Assembly: GCF_036492635.1 (NCBI RefSeq)
Contig: NZ_AP025305.1
Coordinates: 4,482,000-4,545,999, forward strand
Direction: 5' to 3'
Length of the DNA: 64,000 bases
Origin: Aureibacter tunicatorum
GTDB lineage: Bacteria; Bacteroidota; Bacteroidia; Cytophagales; Cyclobacteriaceae
The translations under genes were made by a program, and so were the position numbers. The notes beneath the pieces were generated by a model that was given only the letters and a program-made list of their open reading frames with translations, did not search any database and was not told where the DNA came from. This document shows positions 36,330-45,215 of the stretch, piece by piece (position 1 is the stretch's first letter; every line of letters starts with the position of its first letter).

Positions 36330-37826
36330 CTAATAACCCGGATTCTGAGTCAAACGGCTATTCAACTCTCTATCTCTTTGCGGCACAGGTAATAGATTAT
36401 GATAATCCGCTACCAATGCGTCATCCTTTTCAGAATTCACTAGAACTTTCTCGACCAATTTATCATTTCGAACAAGATCAAACCATCTATGCCCTTCCGC
36501 AACGAACTCATGTCTTCTCTCTTCAAGCACAGCTTCCTTAAACTCCGGATAGGACAAGCCCGACAGGTCTCTCAAAATATCCCATTCCTGAACGCCGTCA
36601 AATCGCGCTCTTCTCCTGATCTGGTTGATATATTCATAAGCCTCGCCCGTTGGTCCACCGTTCAACTCATTGATCGCTTCAGCGGCCATCAACAAGACAT
36701 CCGCGTATCTTAAGTAAATATAATCTTGATCTGATTGATTTCCTCTTGGCTCAGCATCCCTGTCCCACCATTTGGAAATATGAGGATCAAATGTCTCCAT
36801 AGATCCATCGCTATACTCATAGCTAGTGATAAATGTCACAGCTCTTCTTCTGTCCCTAAGTTCATAGCTTTCGTACAAGTCCACAGTCGGTCTTTGCCAT
36901 CCCTGAGCATTTTCAGGACCTTCGCTTCCATTATTCAATCCTGCAGGAAGCAATTGCACATTGAATTGGCTGCCTTTCCAGCCTTGACTCATCGTGTTGC
37001 TGAATGGCACAGAGAAAATAATTTCTCTTGTATTCGCATTGGAAATTTTGAATACCTCTTGGAAGTCATTGAAAAGAGTATATCTGCCTGCATGAATGAT
37101 TTCTCTTAAAAGCTCAAGAGCTTCGCCATACTTTCCTTGCGTCAAAAGCACTTTGGCTAATAAAGTTTTAGCCGCTCCTGAAGTGCATCGCCCTACATCT
37201 CCTCCTGTATAACTATCCGGCAAATCACTCATAGCCTGTCTCAGATCAAGCTCAATTTGCTCATACACATCGGCGCTCGAACTTCTCTCGATTTCAATAT
37301 CATCAACACTTTTAGTATACTCCAACTTCAACGGCAAGTCTCCATACATTCTCACCAAATCGAAATACAACATCCCCCTAAAGAAAGTTACCTCGCCCAA
37401 GAGCCTTTTTTTCATTGATTCATCCATCGAAATAGGAGGAATCTTCTCATAAGCGACATTAGCATTATTGATCGTTTTGTAAGCATCTTTCCAAACTTTC
37501 TCAATAGCGATATTACTGCTATTGAATGAAAAATCCGAAAGCTGATAATAAGGCGAACCCGGAGGCGAAGCTGTCCTCATCTCATCGGAACACAAGCCTT
37601 GTATGATCCAATAATCATTATAATACACACCTCCAAACTCTCCTCCCCACAATGGCGAGTTCCCCACACTGATATAGTCATACAATGCATTTACAGCCGC
37701 CACAGCATCTTCTTGTGTTTGATAGTAGTTGTCCTCGGTGATCTCGCTAATCACTTCCTCATCCAAAAATGAACATGAAGAAAGACAAATCATTATACCT
37801 AAAAATATTTTGACAATCGCTTTCAT
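36330..37826 (-). CDS. SusD/RagB-family outer-membrane glycan-binding lipoprotein
   Basis: About 498 residues from ATG 37826 (MKAIVKIFLGIMICLSSCSF). An earlier in-frame ATG at 37853 would overlap susC and spoil the signal peptide. Lipobox CLSSC places it as a surface lipoprotein. SusD motifs are EDNYYQTQEDAVAAVNALYD near the N terminus, TPR-like helices (GAAKTLLAKVLLTQGKYGEAL), YIYLRYADVLLMAAEAINE and EERRHEFVAEGHRWFDLVR. It forms the lid of the SusC transporter and captures oligosaccharide at the cell surface. The start is 14 bp beyond the susC stop codon. Confidence 0.95.
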   Translation of the reverse strand: MKAIVKIFLGIMICLSSCSFLDEEVISEITEDNYYQTQEDAVAAVNALYDYISVGNSPLWGGEFGGVYYNDYWIIQGLCSDEMRTASPPGSPYYQLSDFSFNSSNIAIEKVWKDAYKTINNANVAYEKIPPISMDESMKKRLLGEVTFFRGMLYFDLVRMYGDLPLKLEYTKSVDDIEIERSSSADVYEQIELDLRQAMSDLPDSYTGGDVGRCTSGAAKTLLAKVLLTQGKYGEALELLREIIHAGRYTLFNDFQEVFKISNANTREIIFSVPFSNTMSQGWKGSQFNVQLLPAGLNNGSEGPENAQGWQRPTVDLYESYELRDRRRAVTFITSYEYSDGSMETFDPHISKWWDRDAEPRGNQSDQDYIYLRYADVLLMAAEAINELNGGPTGEAYEYINQIRRRARFDGVQEWDILRDLSGLSYPEFKEAVLEERRHEFVAEGHRWFDLVRNDKLVEKVLVNSEKDDALVADYHNLLPVPQRDRELNSRLTQNPGY

Positions 37827-37839
37827 AGCTCTCAATAAT

Positions 37840-40800
37840 CTAAAATGAAACATTTACGCCAAGTAAATAAGTTCTCGCCATAGGATAAGATCCATAATCC
37901 GCTCCCAAACTAGATACTCCCGAGAACATGCTAACCTCAGGGTCAAAACCTGAGTACTTGGTCCATGTAAGCAAATTTTGCACACTTGCATAAACATGGA
38001 ATCTATTCACACCCAGCTTCTCCAGCAATGATTCCGGCAAATCATATCCAAACTTCACATTCTTTACTCTCAAATAAGACGCGTCTTCCACTTGAGCCGT
38101 CGAAAGCACATTCACTGGCGGCGAGGCATTCGCGCGAGGTTGGTCATTCGTAGGGTTTGTTGGCGTCCATCTATTCAATGCGGATGTGGAAGCATTCGTT
38201 GTTCCTGAATAATTTTCGAGATTGAACTTGTTGAAATTAACCATATCATTGCCATAAGATCCTTGAATAAAGACCATTAATGAAAAATTCTTATATCTAA
38301 AGTTGTTGGTGAAACCAAAAGTAAAATCAGGAATCGCATTGCCAATCTCCACGATATCGTCTTCATCGATTACTCCATCTCCATTGATATCCTTGTACTT
38401 TCTATCACCCGGTTGAAGTCTCGAACCTCTAAAGTTCGGCGTCGAAGCCAAATCATCATTCAACTGAACTATTCCATCATCCACATAACCGTAGAATGTT
38501 CCTATGGATTTCCCTTCGGTAATTCTAGACCATCCAGTTATCCCCAACATCGGTTCTGAAGGAATTCCATCCTGGCCAAGTCTTCCTAGGTTTGTCACCA
38601 TATTTGTATTTCTGGAAATGTTGAAGTCCGCATTCCATTGAAATTTTTTCGAATCAACGATAAAGCTTGATATGGAAAGTTCAATACCTTGATTCTCCAT
38701 GTCTCCAACATTCATATAAGCCCATTTGAAACCTGTGTAATACGGCAATGGCGTATTCAGCAACAAGTCGGAAGTATACTTCTTATAATAATCAAAAGTT
38801 ATTTGAATTCTGTCATCCAATAGGCCCATATCCATACCAATATTGGCTTGAGTCGTTCTTTCCCATCTTAAGTCATGATTTGCCAAACTTGATAATCCAG
38901 AACCTGTAATCGGCGATTGGTTGTTCAAATAAGCCGTTGTTATTTCCAGTCTTCCTTGAGCGCTATATGCCGGAATCCCTTGGTTACCTGTCACACCGTA
39001 ACTACCACGCAATTTCAATTCATTGATTTTACTAATATTCTCAAAGAATGGCTCCTCAGAAATCCTCCAAGCTACCGCTCCTGAAGGAAAGAACCCATAT
39101 TTATTATTCACTCCAAATTTCGAAGATCCATCCACACGAGCAGTACCAGTGAAAATATACCTGTCTTTCAATGCGTAATTGAATCTACCAAAAAACGATT
39201 GCATCTGCCAAGCATTCGATTCTGATATAGATAGTCCTTTTAATTTTCCAGCCTGCAAAGCATGATAAGTCAAGCGGTTATCATCAAAATCATTCGTGGA
39301 AACGACAGTCGCATCGGATCTAAACGCCTGCATGGAGTGTCCAGCGACGAAGTTTACTCTATGATCTTCATTTATTTGCTTCACATAAGTTGCCACATTT
39401 TCCCATACCCAAGTATGTCCATTCACATAACCATGCGTTGCCTGTCCTCTCGTTTGCTCTCCCCTTTTGATGTCGTTTGGAACAAACTGCATGTCTTTAT
39501 TGAAATAAGCGTCGCCACTCAAACTTGTCTTGAATGACAAACCATCCAATATTTTATAATCCAGATACAAGCTACCTATGAATCTATTGTTCACCGAATT
39601 ATTTAAATTTCTTCTAGCATCCTCCACAGGGTTGCCTGGAGGGCTACTCGTTAAGTTATCCTGAAAAATGTAATCACCATTGGCATCTCTAACAGGCAAA
39701 GCCGGGTTAAAGCTTAGCGCTGAGGTCACAACGCCCGCGCCACCTAAACCACCTTCACCAGTAGCTGTCACAACACCATTTGATTGACCTCTGGAATAAG
39801 TCACATTAGTTCCTATCGTCAATCTCTCATTCACATCATGATCCAAAGATGTCCTAAAGTTCCCTCTAGTATACTCGGAGCCTACAATCACACCTTCTTG
39901 GCTAAAGAATCCCCCAGAAATGGAATATCTAGTAGATGCATTTCCTCCGGAGGCCGATAATTGATAGTTTTGCATAGGAGCCAATTGGAAAATCTCATCT
40001 TGCCAATCCGTTCCCTCTCCAAGAGAAATCGGGCTGGCAAAGATAGGGTTTCTAGGCAAATTCGCATTGTCAGTCGCTTCGTTGCCCAATTCCGCTAACT
40101 GTCGAGCATTTAGCATGTCCATCTTTTTCGCGACTTGCTGAACACCATAATAAGAGTCTAATGAAAACACTGTCTTTCCTTGCGAACCTTTTTTGGTCGT
40201 GATCAAAATCACACCATTTGCCGCTCTAGCACCATAGATTGCTGTCTGCGACACATCCTTCAACACTTCAATCGATTCAATATCATTAGGGCTTATTGAC
40301 GCCAATGGATTCAATGTACCTCCTTTTGACGCTCCAGTGCTCATTTCCCCCGGCTCTGTGATGATCGGCACACCATCAATTACATACAACGGTTCATTAC
40401 TTCCATTAATTGAAGTTGTACCTCTGATTCTAACTGAAGTAGAAGCACCTGGCTGACCTGAAGATTGTGTAATCTGAACCCCCGCAGCCATACCTTGCAT
40501 CACTTGATCCAGCGAAGCTGCAGCTATGGACTTTATCTCCTCCGTTTTGATAGAAGCTACGGACCCTGTCAAATCGTTCTTCCTCATTGTCCCGTAACCT
40601 ACCACAACGAGCTCATCCAACATCTTAACATCTTCTTTCAGCTCCACATCGAATTTTCGACGATTACCCACAGGCAAAACCATAGTTTCAAAACCCACAT
40701 AGCTTATTTCAATGCTAGAACCCTCGGACACTTCCAAAGTAAAATTTCCTTCAAAATCCGATACAGTACCATTCGTCGTTCCCTTTTCCAACACTGTCAC

Positions 40801-40935
40801 TCCAATCAACTCCTCGCCTGATTTGGATTTAGTGCTTCCCTCTATTTGAATTTTCCCCTGAGCAATCGCGCTATTGTTAGCGACCCCCAACGCTATCATC
40901 AAACAGCTTATTACTATTTTTAATAAACTATTCAT
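37840..40935 (-). CDS. SusC/RagA-family TonB-dependent outer-membrane transporter
   Basis: 1031 residues. A signal peptide (MNSLLKIVISCLMIALGVAN) is followed by a carboxypeptidase-regulatory-like domain (about 28-105), a TonB-box region (DELVVVGYGTMRKNDLTGSV), a plug (LDQVMQGMAAGVQITQSSG, VRIRGTTSINGSNEPLYVID) and a C-terminal 22-strand barrel with TonB-linked OMP motifs (TYLLGVNVSF end). It imports oligosaccharides captured by SusD using TonB energy. The domain order and closing aromatic residue are intact, so the gene appears functional. A short hairpin (ATCAAC / GTTGAT, 40953-40972) sits in its 5' leader. Confidence 0.96.
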   Translation of the reverse strand: MNSLLKIVISCLMIALGVANNSAIAQGKIQIEGSTKSKSGEELIGVTVLEKGTTNGTVSDFEGNFTLEVSEGSSIEISYVGFETMVLPVGNRRKFDVELKEDVKMLDELVVVGYGTMRKNDLTGSVASIKTEEIKSIAAASLDQVMQGMAAGVQITQSSGQPGASTSVRIRGTTSINGSNEPLYVIDGVPIITEPGEMSTGASKGGTLNPLASISPNDIESIEVLKDVSQTAIYGARAANGVILITTKKGSQGKTVFSLDSYYGVQQVAKKMDMLNARQLAELGNEATDNANLPRNPIFASPISLGEGTDWQDEIFQLAPMQNYQLSASGGNASTRYSISGGFFSQEGVIVGSEYTRGNFRTSLDHDVNERLTIGTNVTYSRGQSNGVVTATGEGGLGGAGVVTSALSFNPALPVRDANGDYIFQDNLTSSPPGNPVEDARRNLNNSVNNRFIGSLYLDYKILDGLSFKTSLSGDAYFNKDMQFVPNDIKRGEQTRGQATHGYVNGHTWVWENVATYVKQINEDHRVNFVAGHSMQAFRSDATVVSTNDFDDNRLTYHALQAGKLKGLSISESNAWQMQSFFGRFNYALKDRYIFTGTARVDGSSKFGVNNKYGFFPSGAVAWRISEEPFFENISKINELKLRGSYGVTGNQGIPAYSAQGRLEITTAYLNNQSPITGSGLSSLANHDLRWERTTQANIGMDMGLLDDRIQITFDYYKKYTSDLLLNTPLPYYTGFKWAYMNVGDMENQGIELSISSFIVDSKKFQWNADFNISRNTNMVTNLGRLGQDGIPSEPMLGITGWSRITEGKSIGTFYGYVDDGIVQLNDDLASTPNFRGSRLQPGDRKYKDINGDGVIDEDDIVEIGNAIPDFTFGFTNNFRYKNFSLMVFIQGSYGNDMVNFNKFNLENYSGTTNASTSALNRWTPTNPTNDQPRANASPPVNVLSTAQVEDASYLRVKNVKFGYDLPESLLEKLGVNRFHVYASVQNLLTWTKYSGFDPEVSMFSGVSSLGADYGSYPMARTYLLGVNVSF

Positions 40936-41174
40936 AAAAAGTACGTTTTACCATCAACCTGCATGAGTTGATTTATTTTAAAAAATATTCAGAGCTTCAC
41001 CTTATCATTCCACTTCTTTTCAATTACGAGCTCTTCTTAACACACCGTAGTTTTCGGCAATAAATTCCTGTCTTTCAAAGTCAAAATTTGTAAGCAAAGT
41101 CATCGCTAATTTTATTTTGCGACATTGCGATGACACTGCTTAAGTATTATTATTCTAATTATTCAATCTCAGTA

Positions 41175-41987
41175 TTATTCATCTCCTTCAAGATCATCAG
41201 GATTGTAAGCTTGAGAAACAAGTGTTGTCGTTACTAATTCATTTTCAGAATAGTCTTCATCCTCAATCCAAGACAAGTCAACCTCCATCGAAACAACTAA
41301 CTCATTTCTATTAATAGAGATTAAATCATACTCTTCCTCTGACACATCGCCTAACCAACCCAATCGAGTCAAAGTAAGCTTCATTTCTTCTTCATCCAAA
41401 ACCCAGTCAGTATAAGAAGCAAACACCCCCATTCCATCATCAGCTCCTAAATAGAAATTAACAGTTCCATCATCATTAAATGACATGCTAGTAGTACCCT
41501 TGCCTGGATCCATGATGTTTTCACCTGAGACAATTAGCTCCTGTTGATAAAACCATCTAAAATTACTTCTTGTCAAAAGGTCCTCCATACCAAGCTCTAT
41601 TTCAAAAATCACTTCCGTTTCTGCTTGCTGGCTGGACTCATCGATAATTGAAAAATTCAACACCAATACACCTTCAGCATCTTCGGGTTGCACTTCATAT
41701 TCATACACAAAATCCTTTTGTGTCACTGGGCTTTCCGAAACTGTAACTCTCTCTTCAGGCTTGGCATTTCCATCTACTCTCGCCTGCACCACAACTTCAG
41801 AAAATCCCGCAGGGGCTTTGATATTAACCTTCACAGGCACAACATCTCCTGTTTTCGCTACTATAGTCGACTCATTAGGCGTCAGATTTGGTCCAGCTAC
41901 AGAGTCAGATGAATCATCTGAACAAGCGTAAAAAAAAGCGGACAAATAAAGTAGCATTCCAAAAATCGATAACTTTCTCATCATCAT
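41175..41987 (-). CDS. Unrecognised lipoprotein, first gene of the PUL
   Basis: About 270 residues from three tandem ATG codons at 41987-41979 (MMMRKLSIFG); the frame opens further upstream only with GTG. The signal ends in a lipobox with Cys in FFYACSDDSSD, whose acidic +2 to +4 residues fit surface-exported lipoproteins of this phylum. Residues about 35-135 look like an Ig-like beta domain (VKVNIKAPAGFSEVVVQARV). The rest (TTSMSFNDDGTVNFYLGAD) is beta-rich and lipocalin- or SusE-like in outline only. Gene position suggests a glycan-binding surface protein. It precedes susC by 239 bp and lies just downstream of the GntR operator. Confidence 0.75.
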   Translation of the reverse strand: MMMRKLSIFGMLLYLSAFFYACSDDSSDSVAGPNLTPNESTIVAKTGDVVPVKVNIKAPAGFSEVVVQARVDGNAKPEERVTVSESPVTQKDFVYEYEVQPEDAEGVLVLNFSIIDESSQQAETEVIFEIELGMEDLLTRSNFRWFYQQELIVSGENIMDPGKGTTSMSFNDDGTVNFYLGADDGMGVFASYTDWVLDEEEMKLTLTRLGWLGDVSEEEYDLISINRNELVVSMEVDLSWIEDEDYSENELVTTTLVSQAYNPDDLEGDE

Positions 41988-42023
41988 AAAAAAAATAATC
42001 TTAAAAAATCCGTTCACTATCTT

Positions 42024-42082
42024 TGTTCATATGTATGAACATATGCAATATAGATTAATTTTCAATACTCGCAATATGTTCA
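42024..42082. promoter_or_regulatory. Probable GntR operator in the divergent PUL promoter
   Basis: TGTTCATA-TG-TATGAACA (42024-42041) is a perfect 8-bp inverted repeat. It runs into TATGAACATATG (42034-42045), repeated exactly at the GntR start codon. A further half-site ATATGTTCA lies at 42074-42082. The spacing and symmetry fit a GntR/FarR-type dimer site, and it lies 37-54 bp upstream of the lipoprotein start, where a repressor would block the PUL promoter. Confidence 0.7.
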
Positions 42083-42254
42083 AACAAAAAAATACGTTTT
42101 TAAGACAAAAAAACATCTAAATGAACCAATAAAGACTATTTAATTATATAAAAACACACATTAAATCAATTTTTGGCTTTAAAAATTTTCCTGAAAAAGT
42201 TATTTGGTTTTTATTAATTATAATTATATTCGAACTATACATTAAGTTTAAACA

Positions 42255-42266
42255 TATGAACATATG
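42255..42266 (+). promoter_or_regulatory. Second operator copy overlapping the GntR start codon
   Basis: TATGAACATATG recurs here; its last three bases are the ATG start of the regulator gene (42264). Binding here would give autoregulation. Confidence 0.6.
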
Positions 42267-42998
42267 ATTTCAAATCTCGAAATAGATCATAAATCTCCTA
42301 TACCTCTACACAAGCAGATCGAATACGAGCTTAGGGAGTTGATAAAAAAAGACCGATATACCGATGGCAAGATGTTTCCAAAAGAAGTGGACCTTAGCAA
42401 TCAATTCGGAGTATCCAGAAACACTGTGAGACAGGCCATTAACACACTCGTTCTTGAAGGGCTTTTGGAGCGAAAAAAAGGCAGAGGCACAATAGTGCAT
42501 AAGGAAAGGATCGCCACGCAACTGTCCAAATGGCAAAGTTTCACGCAAGAAATGAGTGAAAAAGGCATTAAAACCAAGACTTATGACAGTCAATTAAAAA
42601 CCATCTCATTAAATGAGGAAAGGGCTCAAATCTTCAATTCCACCAAAGGCAAAAAAGCCCAAAAACTGATCAGGCTAAGAGGCGACGAGAAAGAACCTTA
42701 TGTGTACTTTGTCTCTTGGTTTCATCCCAAAATCGAATTTAATGAAGAAGAGAATTTCGATTTGCCGCTGTATGAGATCATGAAAAAAGAATTTTCCATC
42801 AACCCAAAAAGGTCCTCCGAAGAGTTAACAGCGATGCTGGCGGACAAGTTTTTGGCCGGCAAACTAGAAATAGAGGAAAACACGCCAATTTTACAAAGAA
42901 AAAGAGTCGTGTATGATATTGGCAACAGGCCTATTGAAATAAATTTCGGGTATTACAGAGCCGACAAATTCAGTTATAAGATAGACTTTGAAATTTAA
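42264..42998 (+). CDS. GntR-family transcriptional regulator with UTRA domain
   Basis: 244 residues. The N-terminal winged helix is typical (PIPLHKQIEYELRELIKK, GKMFPKEVDLSNQFGVSRNT, VRQAINTLVLEGLLERKKG), then a UTRA ligand-binding domain (about 85-240, KAQKLIRLRG, PILQRKRVVYDIGNRPIE). Members of the HutC/FarR subfamily bind sugar phosphates or similar ligands and usually repress neighbouring transport and catabolic genes. It is divergent from the 16-kb PUL and flanked by matching palindromic sites, so control of the PUL by a mannose-derived effector is the natural inference. The start ATG lies inside an operator copy. Confidence 0.92.
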   Translation: MISNLEIDHKSPIPLHKQIEYELRELIKKDRYTDGKMFPKEVDLSNQFGVSRNTVRQAINTLVLEGLLERKKGRGTIVHKERIATQLSKWQSFTQEMSEKGIKTKTYDSQLKTISLNEERAQIFNSTKGKKAQKLIRLRGDEKEPYVYFVSWFHPKIEFNEEENFDLPLYEIMKKEFSINPKRSSEELTAMLADKFLAGKLEIEENTPILQRKRVVYDIGNRPIEINFGYYRADKFSYKIDFEI

Positions 42999-43043
42999 GA
43001 TTTTATCTAATTTCGACTGCTTCATTAATTTTTAAACTATGAA

Positions 43044-43091
43044 ATCAGCATGGCTTTCATCACTTTTTCATACTATTCGCACCATGCTGAT
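43044..43091. terminator. Inverted repeat between convergent GntR and LytTR genes
   Basis: Perfect 10-bp arms ATCAGCATGG / CCATGCTGAT with a 28-nt loop containing a T-run. It sits between two convergent genes and probably ends both transcripts; the long loop makes it a weaker candidate. Confidence 0.5.
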
Positions 43092-43116
43092 ATTAATCGA
43101 TAAATAATTTCAATAA

Positions 43117-43878
43117 TCAACCTATCAACCATTTTTTAAACAAGCCAAGCTTATCCTTTGACAAGTAGGCGAATTCTTCTCCTTTTGGCTTAAGAGAAAC
43201 TTGCAACTTTTGGGGAGACAAGTATTGCAACTCTTCTATTGACTCGCGATTAATCAAATATTGTCTGTTTACCCTGAAAAAATCATCAGAAGGCAATGCA
43301 AGTTCAAGTTGTCTCAACGACATATCCAATGGATACCTTTTTCCTTCTAGAGTGTAAAGAAATGTCATCTTCGAATCGGACATGAAAAATGCAATTTCCT
43401 TGTATTCCACCACAATCAACTTGCTACCAATATTTATTAGAAATCGTTGGCCTTGCGGAGATTCCTGAAAAGACTTCAATAAACCTTTCAGCTCATCCAA
43501 ACTTTCCCCTGACTGAGAATTCCCCTTCAAATCAAAGAATTTATCAAAGCTTCTTGACAAAGCTTCCCTGCTGATAGGCTTAAGCAAATAATCAATGCTA
43601 TACTGCTCAAATGCCCTCAAAGCATATTCATGATAGGCTGTAGTGAAAATAATTGGAGTTCGAACTTCCACTTGCTCGAAAATCTTAAACGCGCTTCCAT
43701 CAGATAAATTTATATCCATGAATATCAAATCAACGGTCTGGCTGTTGAGAAACCTTACTGCTCCCTCTACATTGTCAATAACAGCGGTTACTTTCACGTC
43801 TATATTCAGTTCGTCAAGTAACATTCTGAATCTATTCACCGCAAAATCCTCGTCTTCTATAATTACTATCCTGATCAT
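43117..43878 (-). CDS. LytTR-family response regulator
   Basis: 253 residues: receiver domain with acidic residues IIEDED, phosphoacceptor Asp55 in DLIFMDINLSD and the conserved Lys in YLLKPISREA, followed by a LytTR DNA-binding domain (about 150-253; MSLRQLELALPSDDFFRVNRQYLIN). It follows the LytS-like kinase gene with a 4-bp overlap and is its partner. LytTR regulators bind paired direct repeats, but the target genes are not identifiable here. The stop codon lies near a shared terminator-like repeat with the GntR gene. Confidence 0.94.
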   Translation of the reverse strand: MIRIVIIEDEDFAVNRFRMLLDELNIDVKVTAVIDNVEGAVRFLNSQTVDLIFMDINLSDGSAFKIFEQVEVRTPIIFTTAYHEYALRAFEQYSIDYLLKPISREALSRSFDKFFDLKGNSQSGESLDELKGLLKSFQESPQGQRFLINIGSKLIVVEYKEIAFFMSDSKMTFLYTLEGKRYPLDMSLRQLELALPSDDFFRVNRQYLINRESIEELQYLSPQKLQVSLKPKGEEFAYLSKDKLGLFKKWLIG

Positions 43879-44942
43879 ATATTCGATTTAATCAATGGCA
43901 GTCGAGCTACGAATTTATCCTCTTCCACTTCAAAACTCGGAGCCGGCTCTCCCAATATGGCATATTTCTCTTTTAAATTTTTCAAACCCACTTTCGTTGA
44001 ATTCACAAATGGTTCTTCCCTTGGCGTAAAATTATTTTCAACAATCAAATATTCTTCGTCAACGAATACTCGAATCTTCAATGGGTTGTTTTCCGAAACA
44101 ACATTATGCTTGATCGCATTTTCCAGCAAAACCTCCAATGTCAAAGGTGGAACAAATTTTTGCTTTTCATCTTCGCTAAGTTCCATGGTCACCTCCACTC
44201 CTTTCTGAAATCTTATCTTTTGCAAATACATGTATGATTTAGCAAAATCAATTTCTTTCCATAAGGGGACCAAATGCGTATCGTTAAGCTGAAGAATATA
44301 TCTATATATCTTGCCCATCTCTTCAATAAACTGATCCGCGCTTCTAGGGTCTTTGTAGACTAGAAATGAAAGCACATTCAAGCAATTGAAAAGAAAATGC
44401 GGATTTAGCTGGTTCATCAATGAATTGTACTTGGCAATCTCGTTGCTCCTTAATAGCTTGGAATTTATTTCTTCCAGTTGTTTCCTCTTTTCCAAAATCA
44501 TCCAAAAATACTCAATAGAGATAGCAACAGATGTAAACACCAATAGACTCACCCAAGCCAGCCAAATATCTTCTCTGGATCTAACATCGCAAAAAGTATC
44601 TCCTGTGAATACGTCATAAAACAAGGTCAGAAGGCCTACCATGAGCAATGGGAACACAACCAATAAAAACGTAATATAACGAAGCTCGAAATGGCTAACC
44701 CTGAATTTATTCCTCAAAAATTTTCTTAATGCCATAATTCCCTTTCCCAATAATGGGAATACAAATGACATGGCTATAGTCGTCAGTATAAACCTAAAGA
44801 TAACTTGCGACTTATACGCTTCAATATCCCCATCCGCAAAATCCTCCAAAATAGGTATTATGCTTACCACTACAGATATCAACACATACGCTATTCTTTT
44901 ACTATAATAACTGAATTCTTTATCGGAAATATAGTCAATCAT
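43875..44942 (-). CDS. LytS-like sensor histidine kinase (His_kinase family)
   Basis: About 355 residues from ATG 44942 (MIDYISDKEFSYYSKR); the longer frame opens only with TTG. Four hydrophobic helices form the N-terminal membrane domain. The kinase core of the LytS/YehU type has the phosphoacceptor in QLNPHFLFNCLNVL and the conserved stretch LVPLWKEIDFAKSYMYLQKIR. The ATPase part (PPLTLEVLLENAIKHNVV, GLKNLKEKYAIL) lacks the classical G2 box, as usual for this family. It is translationally coupled to the LytTR regulator by a 4-bp overlap. The signal is unknown. Confidence 0.93.
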   Translation of the reverse strand: MIDYISDKEFSYYSKRIAYVLISVVVSIIPILEDFADGDIEAYKSQVIFRFILTTIAMSFVFPLLGKGIMALRKFLRNKFRVSHFELRYITFLLVVFPLLMVGLLTLFYDVFTGDTFCDVRSREDIWLAWVSLLVFTSVAISIEYFWMILEKRKQLEEINSKLLRSNEIAKYNSLMNQLNPHFLFNCLNVLSFLVYKDPRSADQFIEEMGKIYRYILQLNDTHLVPLWKEIDFAKSYMYLQKIRFQKGVEVTMELSEDEKQKFVPPLTLEVLLENAIKHNVVSENNPLKIRVFVDEEYLIVENNFTPREEPFVNSTKVGLKNLKEKYAILGEPAPSFEVEEDKFVARLPLIKSNI

Positions 44943-45215
44943 GTTTTTCAATTTTTCTAAAGTTAGCGCTTCAAAGAATTCTGTGCTTTGATTAATACCT
45001 ATAGTCGCTATAAAACCTGACAAAAAGGATCAATAGCCCGATAAAACCCCTAAATCCACAAACAAAGCCCATTTCCATATGCTAAAATGCTTGGAATAGC
45101 ACTTTGGTTGATTCAACGAATAAAACTCCTTACCCATCAGAAATGATTTTCAACGCTGATATTTTTTTCTCTGATTTGACCAAAATCATACAATTAAAGT
45201 CATAAAAGCAATCAC

